From Streptomyces polyasparticus (lineage in GTDB: Bacteria > Actinomycetota > Actinomycetes > Streptomycetales > Streptomycetaceae): a DNA stretch of 64,000 bases. The notes beneath the pieces were generated by a model. It made no database searches, was not told the DNA's origin, and was given only the letters and a program-made list of their open reading frames with translations. Every line of letters starts with the position of its first letter. Positions within the stretch are counted from its first letter, which is position 1. The stretch covers positions 109,028-173,027 of the forward strand of contig NZ_JACTVJ010000025.1 of assembly GCF_014493765.1 (NCBI RefSeq). Direction: 5' to 3'. The position numbers and the translations under genes were made by a program. This document shows positions 35,143 to 43,846 of this stretch, piece by piece.

Positions 35143-36069
35143 TCAGACCCCGGCCAGCTCCCGCACCGCCACCACGTCCATCCGCGCCGGCGACCCCAGC
35201 GCGCCGCCGCAGCTCTCCGGCCGCGGCGGCTCGGCGGCCTTCTGTACGACGGTCACGGACCAGGCGCGGCCGTCCCGGTGGGCGACGGTGAGCTGCCACT
35301 GCGGAGCGGCGCCTTCGCTGCGCACGACCGAGAGCGCCCCGGCCCGGCACTCGCCGACGGCCTTGCGCACCGCGAGCTCGGCGGCCTGGCCCGGCCGGTC
35401 CCAGGCGGAGTTGCCGCGGCAGCCCTCGGTGACGATGCGGCCCTCGCGTACGGAGCGCAGGACTTCCTTGACGGCGGCGGCATCGAGCCTGCCGTACGCG
35501 TAGCCGTACGGCAGGACGAGCAGCGTCGGCGAGAAGCGATGGCCGCCGAGATGGGTGATCTCCCAGGCGCCGCTCGCGCCGCCGGAGGCAAGCTCTGCCG
35601 CGAGCGGGCGGCCGAGCAGGGCGCAGCAGCGGTCGCGCTTGCCGTTGGTGCAGACGAGGGCGAGCGGTGCGCCGGTGTGCTCTCCGCCCGCCAACTCCGT
35701 GTCGAACGAGGCGACTTCACCGCGTCCGAGCGCCGCGAAGTCCAGCGCAAGAAGCTGCGCGGGATCCGTGACGACGGCGCTGTGCAGCCAGGCGCCGTCC
35801 GGCCGGACATGGGCCGCGTACACCTGGCGCTCGACCGGCGAGTGGGAGTCGGCGTGCCGGCCGGGGCGGCGGATCAGTGCGATCCGTACGCCGGTGTCCT
35901 TGGCGGCGGCCTCCAGGGCGGCGCCGAGCGCGGGGTCGAGGTGGCTCGAGGTGAGCGCCTTGGCACCCCAGGGGCCCGGCTGCTCCAGAAGCAGCCAGGT
36001 GGTGGCGGTGGCCGCGGTTCCCGCGACGGGCTCGCCCAGGTCGCGGGAGGCGGTGGCGCACGTAGTCAC
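35143..36069 (-). CDS. Sucrase/ferredoxin-like protein, probably iron-regulated
   Basis: The 308-residue product belongs to the Suc_Fer-like family (PF06999), a thioredoxin-like ferredoxin fold. Cysteines in LALVCTNGKRDRCCALLGRP and in IVTEGCRGNSAWDRPGQAAE are in place to bind an iron-sulfur cluster, and ITHLGGHRFSPTLLVLPYGY is the family's most conserved stretch. Function is poorly defined; some relatives sit in siderophore or iron-acquisition clusters. GTG 36069 is chosen because a near-consensus iron box begins one base upstream. The longer frame to 36207 would run through that operator. Confidence 0.82.
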   Translation of the reverse strand: MTTCATASRDLGEPVAGTAATATTWLLLEQPGPWGAKALTSSHLDPALGAALEAAAKDTGVRIALIRRPGRHADSHSPVERQVYAAHVRPDGAWLHSAVVTDPAQLLALDFAALGRGEVASFDTELAGGEHTGAPLALVCTNGKRDRCCALLGRPLAAELASGGASGAWEITHLGGHRFSPTLLVLPYGYAYGRLDAAAVKEVLRSVREGRIVTEGCRGNSAWDRPGQAAELAVRKAVGECRAGALSVVRSEGAAPQWQLTVAHRDGRAWSVTVVQKAAEPPRPESCGGALGSPARMDVVAVRELAGV

Positions 36070-36088
36070 ATAGGTGAGCCTAGCCTGA
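36070..36088. promoter_or_regulatory. Candidate iron box (DmdR/IdeR operator)
   Basis: Read on the minus strand the 19 bases are TCAGGCTAGGCTCACCTAT. They agree with the actinobacterial iron-box consensus TTAGGTTAGGCTAACCTAA at 15 of 19 positions. The site lies immediately before the sucrase/ferredoxin-like gene, so iron-bound DmdR/IdeR should repress it. Confidence 0.6.
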
Positions 36089-36240
36089 CCGGGCGAGGGT
36101 GTTCGTAGGACTGTGCGCCTCCGCTGCGGGGTGCGTGGGAGGAATCCACAAGGTGATGCCGTGGCCGTACCGGAAAGGTGTTGTGAATTCTCGCGCGCAC
36201 GCCGCAAATCATCGACAGGTGACCGTCATGGTTCGTGCCG

Positions 36241-37251
36241 TCAGTCGCGAATCGCCTGCGCGGTCGAACCCCGCACCACCAGCTCGGGCTCGAAGAGCAG
36301 CTCCTCGGACGGCACCGAACTGCCCGCGATCTGCAGCGAGAGCAGCTCCACCGCCGCGCGGCCCATCGCCTCGATGGGCTGGCGGACCGTGGTGAGCGGC
36401 GGCTCGGTGCAGTTCATGAACGCGGAGTCGTCGTAACCGACCACGGAGATCTCCCGCGGTACGTCGAGCCCGCGCCGGCGGGCCGCGCGCACCGCGCCGA
36501 GCGCCTGCGGGTCGCTCGCGCAGATGAGTCCGGTGACGCCGGCGTCGATCAGCCGGGTGGCCGCGGCCTGACCGCCTTCGAGCGAGAACATCCCGCGCAC
36601 CACGTGCTCGTCGGGCAGCGAGCCGCCCGCCGCCTTGGCCGCCGCGCGCGCCCCGATCAGCTTGCGCTGCGAGGGCATGTGGTCGGCGGGGCCGAGCACC
36701 AGGCCGATGCGCTCGTGGCCGAGCGAGGCGAGATGACGCCAGCTCTGTTCCACGGCCGAGGCGTCGTCGCAGGAGACGGCGGGGAAGCCGAGATCGGCGA
36801 TGGCCGCATTGATCAGGACCACCGGGATATTGCGGGCGGCGAGCTGCTTGTAGTGGTCGTGCGGGGCGTCGGCCTGCGCGTACAGACCGCCCGCGAAGAC
36901 GACGCCGGACACCTGCTGCTGGAGCAGCAGCTCGACGTAATCCGCTTCGGAGACCCCGCCCTTGGTCTGGGTGCAGAGCACGGGGGTGAGGCCCTGCTGG
37001 GCGAGGGTGCCGCCGATGACCTCGGCGAACGCCGGGAAGATCGGGTTCTGCAGCTCGGGCAGGACGAGGCCGACCAGGCGGGCGCGTTCGCCGCGCAGCT
37101 GGGTCGGCCGTTCGTATCCGAGCACATCGAGGGCGGAGAGCACTGACTGCCGGGTGGCCTCGGAGACGCCGGGCTTGTTGTTGAGCACCCGGCTGACCGT
37201 GGCCTCGCTGACCCCGACCTTCTTGGCCACTTGAGCAAGTCGTCGCGTCAT
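36241..37251 (-). CDS. LacI-family transcriptional regulator
   Basis: A 336-residue regulator with an N-terminal LacI helix-turn-helix and hinge (RRLAQVAKKVGVSEATVSRV, LNNKPGVSEATRQSV). A periplasmic-binding-protein-like domain follows (LVGLVLPELQNPIFPAFAEV; ISVVGYDDSAFMNCTEPPLT; TVRQPIEAMGRAAVELL), usually binding a sugar. No sugar transporter is adjacent, so its regulon is unclear. CGCAAG/CTTGCG repeats directly upstream suggest autoregulation. It is 171 bp upstream of the sucrase/ferredoxin-like gene on the same strand. Confidence 0.92.
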   Translation of the reverse strand: MTRRLAQVAKKVGVSEATVSRVLNNKPGVSEATRQSVLSALDVLGYERPTQLRGERARLVGLVLPELQNPIFPAFAEVIGGTLAQQGLTPVLCTQTKGGVSEADYVELLLQQQVSGVVFAGGLYAQADAPHDHYKQLAARNIPVVLINAAIADLGFPAVSCDDASAVEQSWRHLASLGHERIGLVLGPADHMPSQRKLIGARAAAKAAGGSLPDEHVVRGMFSLEGGQAAATRLIDAGVTGLICASDPQALGAVRAARRRGLDVPREISVVGYDDSAFMNCTEPPLTTVRQPIEAMGRAAVELLSLQIAGSSVPSEELLFEPELVVRGSTAQAIRD

Positions 37252-37289
37252 GGACGCAAGATTAGCGCAAGCTTTGCACTCTGCTTGCG
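37252..37289. promoter_or_regulatory. Repeated CGCAAG elements, candidate LacI-type operator
   Basis: CGCAAG at about 37256-37261 and 37266-37271 and its inverse CTTGCG at 37284-37289 lie just upstream of the LacI-family gene, overlapping its probable promoter. LacI proteins bind such inverted arms; the exact spacing used is uncertain. Confidence 0.4.
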
Positions 37290-37365
37290 GGAAGTCAGAG
37301 TTGGATGCAGAGAGCTACGCGCCTGCCCGCGGTCCGCGCGCCCGGGCGGTGGTCTCGGTCGGCGC

Positions 37366-38352
37366 CTAAGCGCCGGTCTCGGTCCGCAGCGCCTGGCTGG
37401 TCTCCTCCGCACGCCGCAGATGCTGTTCCGCGCGGTCGCCGAGCGCCTGAAGGACCCCGGTCACCACCGTCTCCACCACGGCCAGCGCCGGTACGAGGGT
37501 GTCGTAGGGAGTGGTGGCCGCGCCGACCTGACTGGGCAGCACCACATCGGCCACGGCGGAGACCGGCGACAGCCAGTGGTCGGTGAACAGGACCACCTTG
37601 CCGCCGCGCCGCGCGACCAGGGTGGCCAGCGCCAGCGACTGCTGCTCGTACCGCCGGAAGTCGAAGATGCCGAGCACGTCCCGGCGTCCCGCGTTGGCGA
37701 GTTCGGCGGTCCGCTCCACCTCGCCCTCGGGCAGCAGCCGTACGTCGTCACGGACCTGGAGCAGATGCAGCCCCAGGTAGCGGGCGTGCAGTGAGCTGAA
37801 CCGGCCGCCGGTGAGCAGGACGCGGCGCTTGGGATCGGCCAGGAGGTCGACGGCACGCTGCAGGTCGGCCGGCGGCAGTGCTCCGTACGTGGAGTCGAGG
37901 GCGGCGGCGTGCGACCGGGCCGCAGCGGCCAGGAGCTCATCGGCGGGGGAGTCGCCGCGCGCCGCGAACCCCGTGGCCGTGTACAGCGAGAGCGGCGATG
38001 CCTCGCGCTGGTCGAGTTCGTCGCGCAACGCCTGCTGGAACTCCGGGAATCCCCGGTAGCCCAGCCTGTTGGCGAAGCGCACGACCGTGGGTGCGCTGAC
38101 GCCCGCGCGGTCCGCGACCTTGGCCACGGTCTCCAGACCGGCGGCCGGGTATGCGGCGAGCAGCGCGCGGGCGACCTTGCGCTCGGCCGGGCTGCACTCG
38201 CCCAGCCGGCGCCGGATCGCTTCGGCCACCGTGCCCGGAGCTGCCGGCTCCTGGGGTACCGGCTCCTGGGCCACCGGTTCCTTGGCCACCGGCTCACTCC
38301 TCGGTCTCTTGCGGGTCGGGCTTCGTGTTCGGGGTCCGGGGGAGCTGATCAC
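37366..38352 (-). CDS. RpiR/MurR-family transcriptional regulator
   Basis: The 328-residue protein starts with a disordered basic tail containing a five-residue repeat (EPVAKEPVAQEPVPQEPAAP). Then come an RpiR helix-turn-helix (about 40-115; ERKVARALLAAYPAAGLETV, SAPTVVRFANRLGYRGFPEF) and a SIS domain (about 145-290; RRVLLTGGRFSSLHARYLGL). RpiR regulators usually respond to phosphosugars; here the gene ends a peptide/amino-acid uptake operon, 31 bp after the cyanophycinase-like gene, so it probably controls that operon through the upstream inverted repeat. The GTG start has GGGGG upstream. Confidence 0.88.
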   Translation of the reverse strand: MISSPGPRTRSPTRKRPRSEPVAKEPVAQEPVPQEPAAPGTVAEAIRRRLGECSPAERKVARALLAAYPAAGLETVAKVADRAGVSAPTVVRFANRLGYRGFPEFQQALRDELDQREASPLSLYTATGFAARGDSPADELLAAAARSHAAALDSTYGALPPADLQRAVDLLADPKRRVLLTGGRFSSLHARYLGLHLLQVRDDVRLLPEGEVERTAELANAGRRDVLGIFDFRRYEQQSLALATLVARRGGKVVLFTDHWLSPVSAVADVVLPSQVGAATTPYDTLVPALAVVETVVTGVLQALGDRAEQHLRRAEETSQALRTETGA

Positions 38353-38383
38353 GCCCCCGGACCCCGACCCTATCGGCGCCTCA

Positions 38384-39661
38384 TCAGGGGGCGTACACGT
38401 CCACGAGCATGCCCTGCAGCGTGGAGGGCCTGCGGCCGTCGGCGGTCCACGCGGCGTAACCGGCCGAGGGCTTGCGCAGCTCCACCGCGAACTCGGGGCC
38501 CGTCTCGTACGTGTAGTCGGTCATCCGGGTCGAGCGCCCGCTGAGCGCGAGGTCCCCGGCGTTGTCCGTGAACACGTACGAGGCGAAGACGTCGTCGGTC
38601 GCCCGGCGCGCATACCGGTCGCGCGGCACTAGGGGCGCCCGGCCCGACGCGGGGGTGATCCCCCAGGTGTACGGGTTGTAGCGGTCACCGGCCGTCAACT
38701 GGCCGTATTTCACGGCGGAGATGCCCCACTCGCCGTTGTCCGTACGGGGGGCGGCGGTGCGCAGGTCGAAGACGAAGACCGCCCGTTCGCCCAGCACCGT
38801 CAGGCTCTCCTGGCCGGTGCCGACGCCGGCCACCTCCAGAGCCGTGTTCTCGTCGATGCCGAAGAAGCGGCTGTGGCCGGTGTCGGACGCCAGCCGCAGG
38901 GAGCGGCCCTGGCGGCCGCGCGCCGCGAAGTGGGTGTCGACAAGGCCGTGGGAGAAGAACCCGAACCCGCCGCCGGCCAGATAGCCGAGGCGGGTGGCGT
39001 CCTCGAACCAGCCGGGACTCGACCCGTCGCGCAGCGCCTCGTAGCTCTCGCCGCCGGTGATCATGTCGGCGCCGGCCTGGATCTGCGCTCCCGCGCTGGT
39101 GCCCGCCACGACGCCGCCCGCGGCGAGGCGCGCGCGGACGGCGGCGAGTACGGCGGTGTCGCCGCCGTCGGACCGCTTGAGGACCGTGGCGTACCGGTAC
39201 TGGTCGCCGCCGCCGAGGAAGAACCCGGTCATGCCGGAGGCCTTGGCGGCCAGTGCCGCGTCCTCGGCGGCGCCGGGACGGCCGGCGTCGATGGGCAGCC
39301 ACTCGGCGGAGCCGGCGCCGTGCCGTTTGAGCAGGTCGGCGTAGAACGCGCCGTTGGCCGCCGCGTCATCCGGGTGGGAGCCGGTGGTGAGGACACCGAA
39401 GCGGGCGCCGCTGCCGCCCGCGGCGGCCACGATCCTGCCGTAGACCTGGGTGTTGGTGTCGGCCAGGGCTCCGCCGATCAGAAAGAGCGTGCCGCCGGTG
39501 GCGGACGCGGTGGTGCGACGGTTCGCCGCCGTCGCGGGTGCTGCGGTCGCGGCCGCCGCGGTGAGGGCGCCGGCCGCGAGGGTCAGGAAGGTGCGGCGGG
39601 AGTGGGCACGGGGCCGCGGTGCAGAGGGCGAGTGCGGACGGGGGTGTGGTGCAGAGGGCAT
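38384..39661 (-). CDS. Tat-exported cyanophycinase-like peptidase (S51)
   Basis: The 425-residue protein has a twin-arginine signal (SRRTFLTLAAGALTAAAATA, 21-40), then a peptidase S51 domain. The nucleophile elbow is GTSAGA (Ser189), preceded by GFFLGGGDQYRY (147-157), as in cyanophycinases. Cyanophycinases cut multi-L-arginyl-poly-aspartate to beta-Asp-Arg dipeptides. A C-terminal extension of about 120 residues follows the catalytic domain. ATG 39661 has GGAGG five bases upstream. The gene follows an M20 peptidase and an amino-acid ABC transporter in the same operon, suggesting external digestion followed by uptake. The actual polymer attacked is unproven. Confidence 0.88.
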   Translation of the reverse strand: MPSAPHPRPHSPSAPRPRAHSRRTFLTLAAGALTAAAATAAPATAANRRTTASATGGTLFLIGGALADTNTQVYGRIVAAAGGSGARFGVLTTGSHPDDAAANGAFYADLLKRHGAGSAEWLPIDAGRPGAAEDAALAAKASGMTGFFLGGGDQYRYATVLKRSDGGDTAVLAAVRARLAAGGVVAGTSAGAQIQAGADMITGGESYEALRDGSSPGWFEDATRLGYLAGGGFGFFSHGLVDTHFAARGRQGRSLRLASDTGHSRFFGIDENTALEVAGVGTGQESLTVLGERAVFVFDLRTAAPRTDNGEWGISAVKYGQLTAGDRYNPYTWGITPASGRAPLVPRDRYARRATDDVFASYVFTDNAGDLALSGRSTRMTDYTYETGPEFAVELRKPSAGYAAWTADGRRPSTLQGMLVDVYAP

Positions 39662-39721
39662 GCGGTCCTCCACGAGGGAAAGGGGGATGGGTGGGTGTTC
39701 TTGGCGCGGCTGTCGCGCGGC

Positions 39722-40909
39722 TCAGCGCCGCGGCCCCGCGCCGAGCCGGGCGATCAGCGCGGCGAGCAGGGTGCCCCGGGGCACGACGCTCGCCAGGTCG
39801 AGCCACTCAGCCGGGCTGTGATCGCCGCCGCCGACCGGGCCGAGGCCGTCGAGCACCGGGACGCCCGTGCCTGCGGCGAAGTTGGCGTCGGCGACGCCGC
39901 CCGTCTCGGCGGCGCCGAGGGCGAAGCCGAGTTCGGCGGCGATGCCGACCGCCATGGCGGCGAGCGCCGTGCCGGACGAGGTGTGCTCCAGCGGCGGACA
40001 GGCTTCTCCCCGGACGACCTCGGCGGACGTGCCGGGCACCCAGATGCGGGTGGCGAGCGACTCGATCTCCCGTACGGCGGCGTCCAGTTCGGCCTGACCG
40101 ATGGCGCGCACCTCGGCGTCGAGCACGGCCTCGTCGCACACCACGTTGGTGCGCGTGCCGGCCCGGATCCGCCCCACGTTGACCCCGGCGATCCGCTGCA
40201 GCGCCACGACCAAGTGGGCCGCGGCCAGGGCCGCGTTGGCGCCGCGTTCGGGTTCGACCCCGCTGTGCGCGGCCCGGCCGCGGACCGTGATACGCAGGTC
40301 GACCGCGCCCTTGCGGGCGACGACGATGTCGCCGTTCTCGCGCGCGCACTCCAGGCACAGGGCAAAGTCGGCGCGGGCGGCGAGCGACTCCGTGAGGGGG
40401 CGGCTCGCGGGGGAGCCGATCTCCTCGTCCGGCGTGAGGAGCACGGTCAGTTCGGCGTAGTCCTCCGCGTCCGCGTCGGCCAGCGCCCCGGCGGCGAGCA
40501 GACCGAGCAGGAGCCCGCCCTTGTCGTCGCAGACGCCGGGCCCGTACGCGATGCCGTTCTCGATGCGCATCGGGCGCGCGGCGGCCGTACCCCGCTCGTA
40601 CACGGTGTCGAGGTGCGCCATCAGAAGGATGCTGCGGCCGTGCGGGAGCCGGCCCCTGCGGCGGGCCACGACGGCACTGCCGAGCGCGGAACCCGGCGCG
40701 CCCGCCATGGGCACCACCCGTACCTCGAAGCCGAGTTCACGCAGCCGGGCCGCGGCGAACGCGCCCGCCTCGTCGACGCCATCGGCGTCGTGGCTGCCGC
40801 AGTCGATGGCCGTCATCGTGCGCAGATCGGCCACGAAACGCTCGTAGCGGCCGGCCGCGGCCTCGCGCAGCATCCCCAGACGCACGTCCTCGTGCGCGGG
40901 GGCGCTCAC
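39722..40909 (-). CDS. M20-family metallopeptidase (glutamate carboxypeptidase-like)
   Basis: The 395-residue cytoplasmic enzyme has the M20A metal-binding residues: His99-x-Asp101 in [11 protein letters not shown], Asp128/Asp129 in GVCDDKGG, and Glu162-Glu163 in TPDEEIGS. A dimerisation domain contains [18 protein letters not shown]. Relatives (carboxypeptidase G2, dipeptidases) cleave a C-terminal amino acid from short peptides or N-acyl amino acids. No signal peptide is present. Its GTG start overlaps the ABC ATPase stop by 4 bp, so it should act on the transporter's substrate inside the cell. Confidence 0.9.
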   Translation of the reverse strand: MSAPAHEDVRLGMLREAAAGRYERFVADLRTMTAIDCGSHDADGVDEAGAFAAARLRELGFEVRVVPMAGAPGSALGSAVVARRRGRLPHGRSILLMAHLDTVYERGTAAARPMRIENGIAYGPGVCDDKGGLLLGLLAAGALADADAEDYAELTVLLTPDEEIGSPASRPLTESLAARADFALCLECARENGDIVVARKGAVDLRITVRGRAAHSGVEPERGANAALAAAHLVVALQRIAGVNVGRIRAGTRTNVVCDEAVLDAEVRAIGQAELDAAVREIESLATRIWVPGTSAEVVRGEACPPLEHTSSGTALAAMAVGIAAELGFALGAAETGGVADANFAAGTGVPVLDGLGPVGGGDHSPAEWLDLASVVPRGTLLAALIARLGAGPRR

Positions 40910-41670
40910 AGGACCTTGGCCAGGAAGGAGCGGGTGCGGTCCTGCCCGGGCCGGTCGAGCACGTCGCGCGGCGCGCCCGCCTCCACGACCACGCCGCCGT
41001 CCATGAACACGGCGGTGTCGGCGACCTCGCGGGCGAAGCCCACCTCGTGCGTGACCACGATCATCGTCATGCCGTCGGCGGCCAGGCCGCGCATCACGTC
41101 GAGCACCTCGCCGACGAGTTCGGGGTCGAGGGCGGAGGTGGGCTCGTCGAAGAGCATCAGCTTCGGTTCCATCGCCAACGCCCGTGCGATGGCGACGCGT
41201 TGCTGCTGTCCCCCGGAGAGCTGAGCCGGATAGTGACCGGCGCGATCGCCGAGGCCGACCCGGTCGAGCAGGGCGTGCGCCTGCTCGCGGGCGGCGGCGC
41301 GGGAGAGGCGACGGACCCGTACGGGCGCCTCCGTCACGTTCTCCAGGGCGGTCATGTGCGGGAAGAGGTTGAAGCGCTGGAAGACCATGCCGATGTCGCG
41401 GCGCTGCACCGCGATCTCGCGCTCCGCCAGCTCGTGCAGCAGGTCGCCGCGCCGCCGGTAGCCGATGCGCTCGCCGTCGACGGTGATGCTGCCGCCGTCC
41501 ACGCGCTCCAGATGGTTCACACAGCGCAGGAAGGTGGACTTGCCGGAGCCGGAGGGGCCGAGGAGACAGCAGACCTCGCCGCGGGCGACGGTCAGGTCGA
41601 TGCCCTTGAGGACCTCGACGCTGCCGAAGCGCTTGGTCACGCCCTGGGCCACGACCATGGGGGCGGTCAT
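40906..41670 (-). CDS. Amino-acid ABC transporter ATP-binding protein
   Basis: The 254-residue ATPase has Walker [10 protein letters not shown] (39-47), Q-loop in [14 protein letters not shown], signature LSGGQQQR, Walker [13 protein letters not shown] and the switch histidine in VVTHE. It belongs to the GlnQ/ArtP class for polar amino acids. Both ends overlap neighbours by 4 bp (permease upstream, M20 peptidase downstream), so expression is tightly coupled. All catalytic residues are intact. Confidence 0.94.
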   Translation of the reverse strand: MTAPMVVAQGVTKRFGSVEVLKGIDLTVARGEVCCLLGPSGSGKSTFLRCVNHLERVDGGSITVDGERIGYRRRGDLLHELAEREIAVQRRDIGMVFQRFNLFPHMTALENVTEAPVRVRRLSRAAAREQAHALLDRVGLGDRAGHYPAQLSGGQQQRVAIARALAMEPKLMLFDEPTSALDPELVGEVLDVMRGLAADGMTMIVVTHEVGFAREVADTAVFMDGGVVVEAGAPRDVLDRPGQDRTRSFLAKVL

Positions 41671-42659
41671 GCCTTGTTTCCCTTCCGTATACGGGTGTGG
41701 GTACGGGGACCGCCGGGGCGGGCCGCTCGTACGGTCAGCAGCCGGCGCAGCGCGGACGGACCGGCGGCCGAGGCGCTGCCGCGCCCGTAACGCCGCTCCA
41801 GCCAGCCCTGCGGGACGGACAGCAGCGAGACGAGCAGCAGGTACCAGAGGGCGGCGACCACGAGGAGCGGGATGACCTTGTAGTTCTGGGCGTACACGTC
41901 CTGGATGTTGGACATCAGGTCGTGACCGGCGATCACCGAGACCAGGGCCGTGGTCTTGAGCATGGTGACGGTCTCGTTGCCCATCGGCGGCACGATGACC
42001 CGCATGGCCTGTGGCAGCACCACGCGGCGCAGCGTCAGGCCGGGCTTCATGCCGAGCGAGTGGGCGGCCTCCGCCTGGCCGGGGTCGATGGACTGGATGC
42101 CGCCCCGGATGATCTCGGCGGCATACGCGACCTCGTTGAGCCCGAGGGCGAGCAGCGCGGCCACCGTCGGGGTGATCACCGCGGAGGTGGAGGCGGAGTA
42201 GAAGGTGATGTCGGTGAAGGGGATGCCGAGCATCAGGTTCGGATAGAGCGCGCCCAGGAAGCCCCAGAAGATGATCTGGACGAGGATCGGGGTGCTGCGG
42301 AAGAACCAGACGAACAGGCCTGCCAGCGTGGACAGTACGGGGTTGGCGGAGAGCCGGAGGACGGCGACCACCGTGCCGCCCGCCAGGCCGATGGCCATGG
42401 CGGCGGCGGTGAGCCAGAGCGTGGTGACCAGGCCGCTGAAGACCGTCTCGTGGAACAGGTACGCACCGACGGTCGGCCAGTCCAGATTCGGATTCTTCGC
42501 GAGGGACCACAGGGTGCCGCCGCCCGCGACGAGCGCCACCGCGGCGGCGGCCCAGCGGCCCCGGTGCCGCATGGGCACCGTGCGCAGCTGCTCGTGCGGT
42601 ACGTCAGGTGCGGTGGGCATCGCGGCGGGTGTGCCGGAGACGGAGGGGACGAGGCTCAT
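41667..42659 (-). CDS. Amino-acid ABC transporter permease
   Basis: A 330-residue HisM-type permease. After a polar N-terminus come about five membrane segments, with [20 protein letters not shown] and the conserved [17 protein letters not shown]. The coupling-helix EAA-like loop is [20 protein letters not shown]. The family transports polar amino acids; only one permease gene is present, so it probably works as a homodimer. ATG 42659 lies 2 bp after the binding-protein stop. The C-terminus is basic and low complexity. Confidence 0.92.
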   Translation of the reverse strand: MSLVPSVSGTPAAMPTAPDVPHEQLRTVPMRHRGRWAAAAVALVAGGGTLWSLAKNPNLDWPTVGAYLFHETVFSGLVTTLWLTAAAMAIGLAGGTVVAVLRLSANPVLSTLAGLFVWFFRSTPILVQIIFWGFLGALYPNLMLGIPFTDITFYSASTSAVITPTVAALLALGLNEVAYAAEIIRGGIQSIDPGQAEAAHSLGMKPGLTLRRVVLPQAMRVIVPPMGNETVTMLKTTALVSVIAGHDLMSNIQDVYAQNYKVIPLLVVAALWYLLLVSLLSVPQGWLERRYGRGSASAAGPSALRRLLTVRAARPGGPRTHTRIRKGNKA

Positions 42660-42661
42660 CT

Positions 42662-43648
42662 TCAGTCCACCGCCGCGTTCTTGGTGGCCTTGTCGAGACC
42701 GATCGAGGCGACGCCGTACTTGTCGAGGATCTTTCCGTAGGTGCCGTCGTCCATGAGGCTCTGGAGCGCCTTGAGCAGGGCGTCCGCGAGACCGGGGTGC
42801 TTCTTGGTGACGGCGATGCCGTTGGGCGAGGCGTTGTAGCCGCCCTTGGCCCCGGGATCGTCGACGAGGTCGAACGTGCCGCCGTCGCCGACGGTCTTGG
42901 CGATGTATCCGGCCGCGGGCTTGGTGATGACGGCCGCGTCGGCCTTGCCGCTGCTCACGGCGAGCTGGGTGTCGGAGTCCTTGGGATAGGTCTGGAGGTC
43001 GATCTTCCCCTTGCCCGCCGCGGCGCACTTCGGCTGCTGCTCCTTGACGAAGTCCGCCTGGTTGGTGGCCGCTTGGGCGGCGACCTTGTGCCCGCACAGG
43101 TCGAGGGCGGCGGTGATGCCCCGCGGGTTGCCCTCCTTGACGAGGACGCCCGTGCCGGAGACGGAGTAGTCGACGAAGTCGACCACCTGCTGGCGCTGCT
43201 TGTTGTCCGTCATCGCGGAGATGGCCAGGTCGAACTTGCCTGCCTGGATGGCCGGGATGATCCCGTCGAACTTCTGCGGGGTGAATTCGATCCGCAGGCC
43301 GAGCTTGCCGCCGAGGGCCTGGGCGAGGTCGTAGTCCAGGCCCGTGATCTTCGTGCTGCCCTCCTTCTCGAACATCTCGAAGGGCGGGTACGGCACGTCC
43401 GAGGCGACCCGCAGCACGCCGGCGTCCCGTATTGCCGGGGGGAGCGCTTCGTGCAGGGCCTTGTCCTCGGCGACCGCGACACCCGCGACCTGTACCGGCT
43501 TGCCCGCGGCAGCGCCGGGCGCCGCGTCCTCGGCTCCGGTGCCGGAACCGCATGCGGCGATGAGGGCGAGTGCGGCGGCGAGGGCGGTGGAGCCCGCGGC
43601 ACGGCGGGCGAATGCCTGGGATGAGGGGGTGCGCAGGTGAATGGGCAT
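42662..43648 (-). CDS. Amino-acid ABC transporter solute-binding lipoprotein
   Basis: A 328-residue lipoprotein with a signal ending in lipobox LIAAC (Cys33) and an SBP_bac_3 domain: LRVASDVPYPPFEMFEKEGS, TGLDYDLAQALGGKLGLRIE, FDGIIPAIQAGKFDLAISAM and GYNASPNGIAV. It binds its ligand outside the membrane and delivers it to the permease. It is the first gene of the six-gene operon, behind a 12-bp-arm inverted repeat. Family membership indicates a polar amino acid or small derivative; the operon context points to a peptide-derived amino acid or dipeptide-like solute. Confidence 0.92.
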   Translation of the reverse strand: MPIHLRTPSSQAFARRAAGSTALAAALALIAACGSGTGAEDAAPGAAAGKPVQVAGVAVAEDKALHEALPPAIRDAGVLRVASDVPYPPFEMFEKEGSTKITGLDYDLAQALGGKLGLRIEFTPQKFDGIIPAIQAGKFDLAISAMTDNKQRQQVVDFVDYSVSGTGVLVKEGNPRGITAALDLCGHKVAAQAATNQADFVKEQQPKCAAAGKGKIDLQTYPKDSDTQLAVSSGKADAAVITKPAAGYIAKTVGDGGTFDLVDDPGAKGGYNASPNGIAVTKKHPGLADALLKALQSLMDDGTYGKILDKYGVASIGLDKATKNAAVD

Positions 43649-43681
43649 GGTGGGTCCTTCTCATGGATCCGCGATGACGAG

Positions 43682-43728
43682 ACAGACGTTACAGATCGCT
43701 GGCTGAATTGAATAGATGTAACGTCTGT
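43682..43728. promoter_or_regulatory. 12-bp perfect inverted repeat upstream of the uptake/peptidase operon
   Basis: ACAGACGTTACA (43682-43693) and TGTAACGTCTGT (43717-43728) are perfect inverted copies separated by 23 bp, 34 bp before the solute-binding protein start. A shorter GTTACAGA/TCTGTAAC pair is nested with it. It probably covers the promoter and is the best operator candidate in the window; RpiR, encoded last in the operon, is the likely binder. Confidence 0.65.
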
Positions 43729-43780
43729 AACAGTGCTGGGTGCGGTGTATCCATGGCCTCGGCGGGGGTGATCGCCTGGC

Positions 43781-43846
43781 GGGACTGGGACTGGGACTGG
43801 GACTGGGACTTGGACTGAGGCTGGGAGCGGGACCGGGACTGGGGCT
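43781..43846 (+). repeat. (GGGACT)n hexamer repeat with G-quadruplex potential
   Basis: Five perfect GGGACT units (43781-43810) are followed by six diverged hexamers ending at the citrate synthase stop codon (43845-43847). The plus strand thus has at least eight closely spaced G-triplets with three-base loops, a strong G-quadruplex pattern, just upstream of the uptake operon promoter. Confidence 0.85.
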
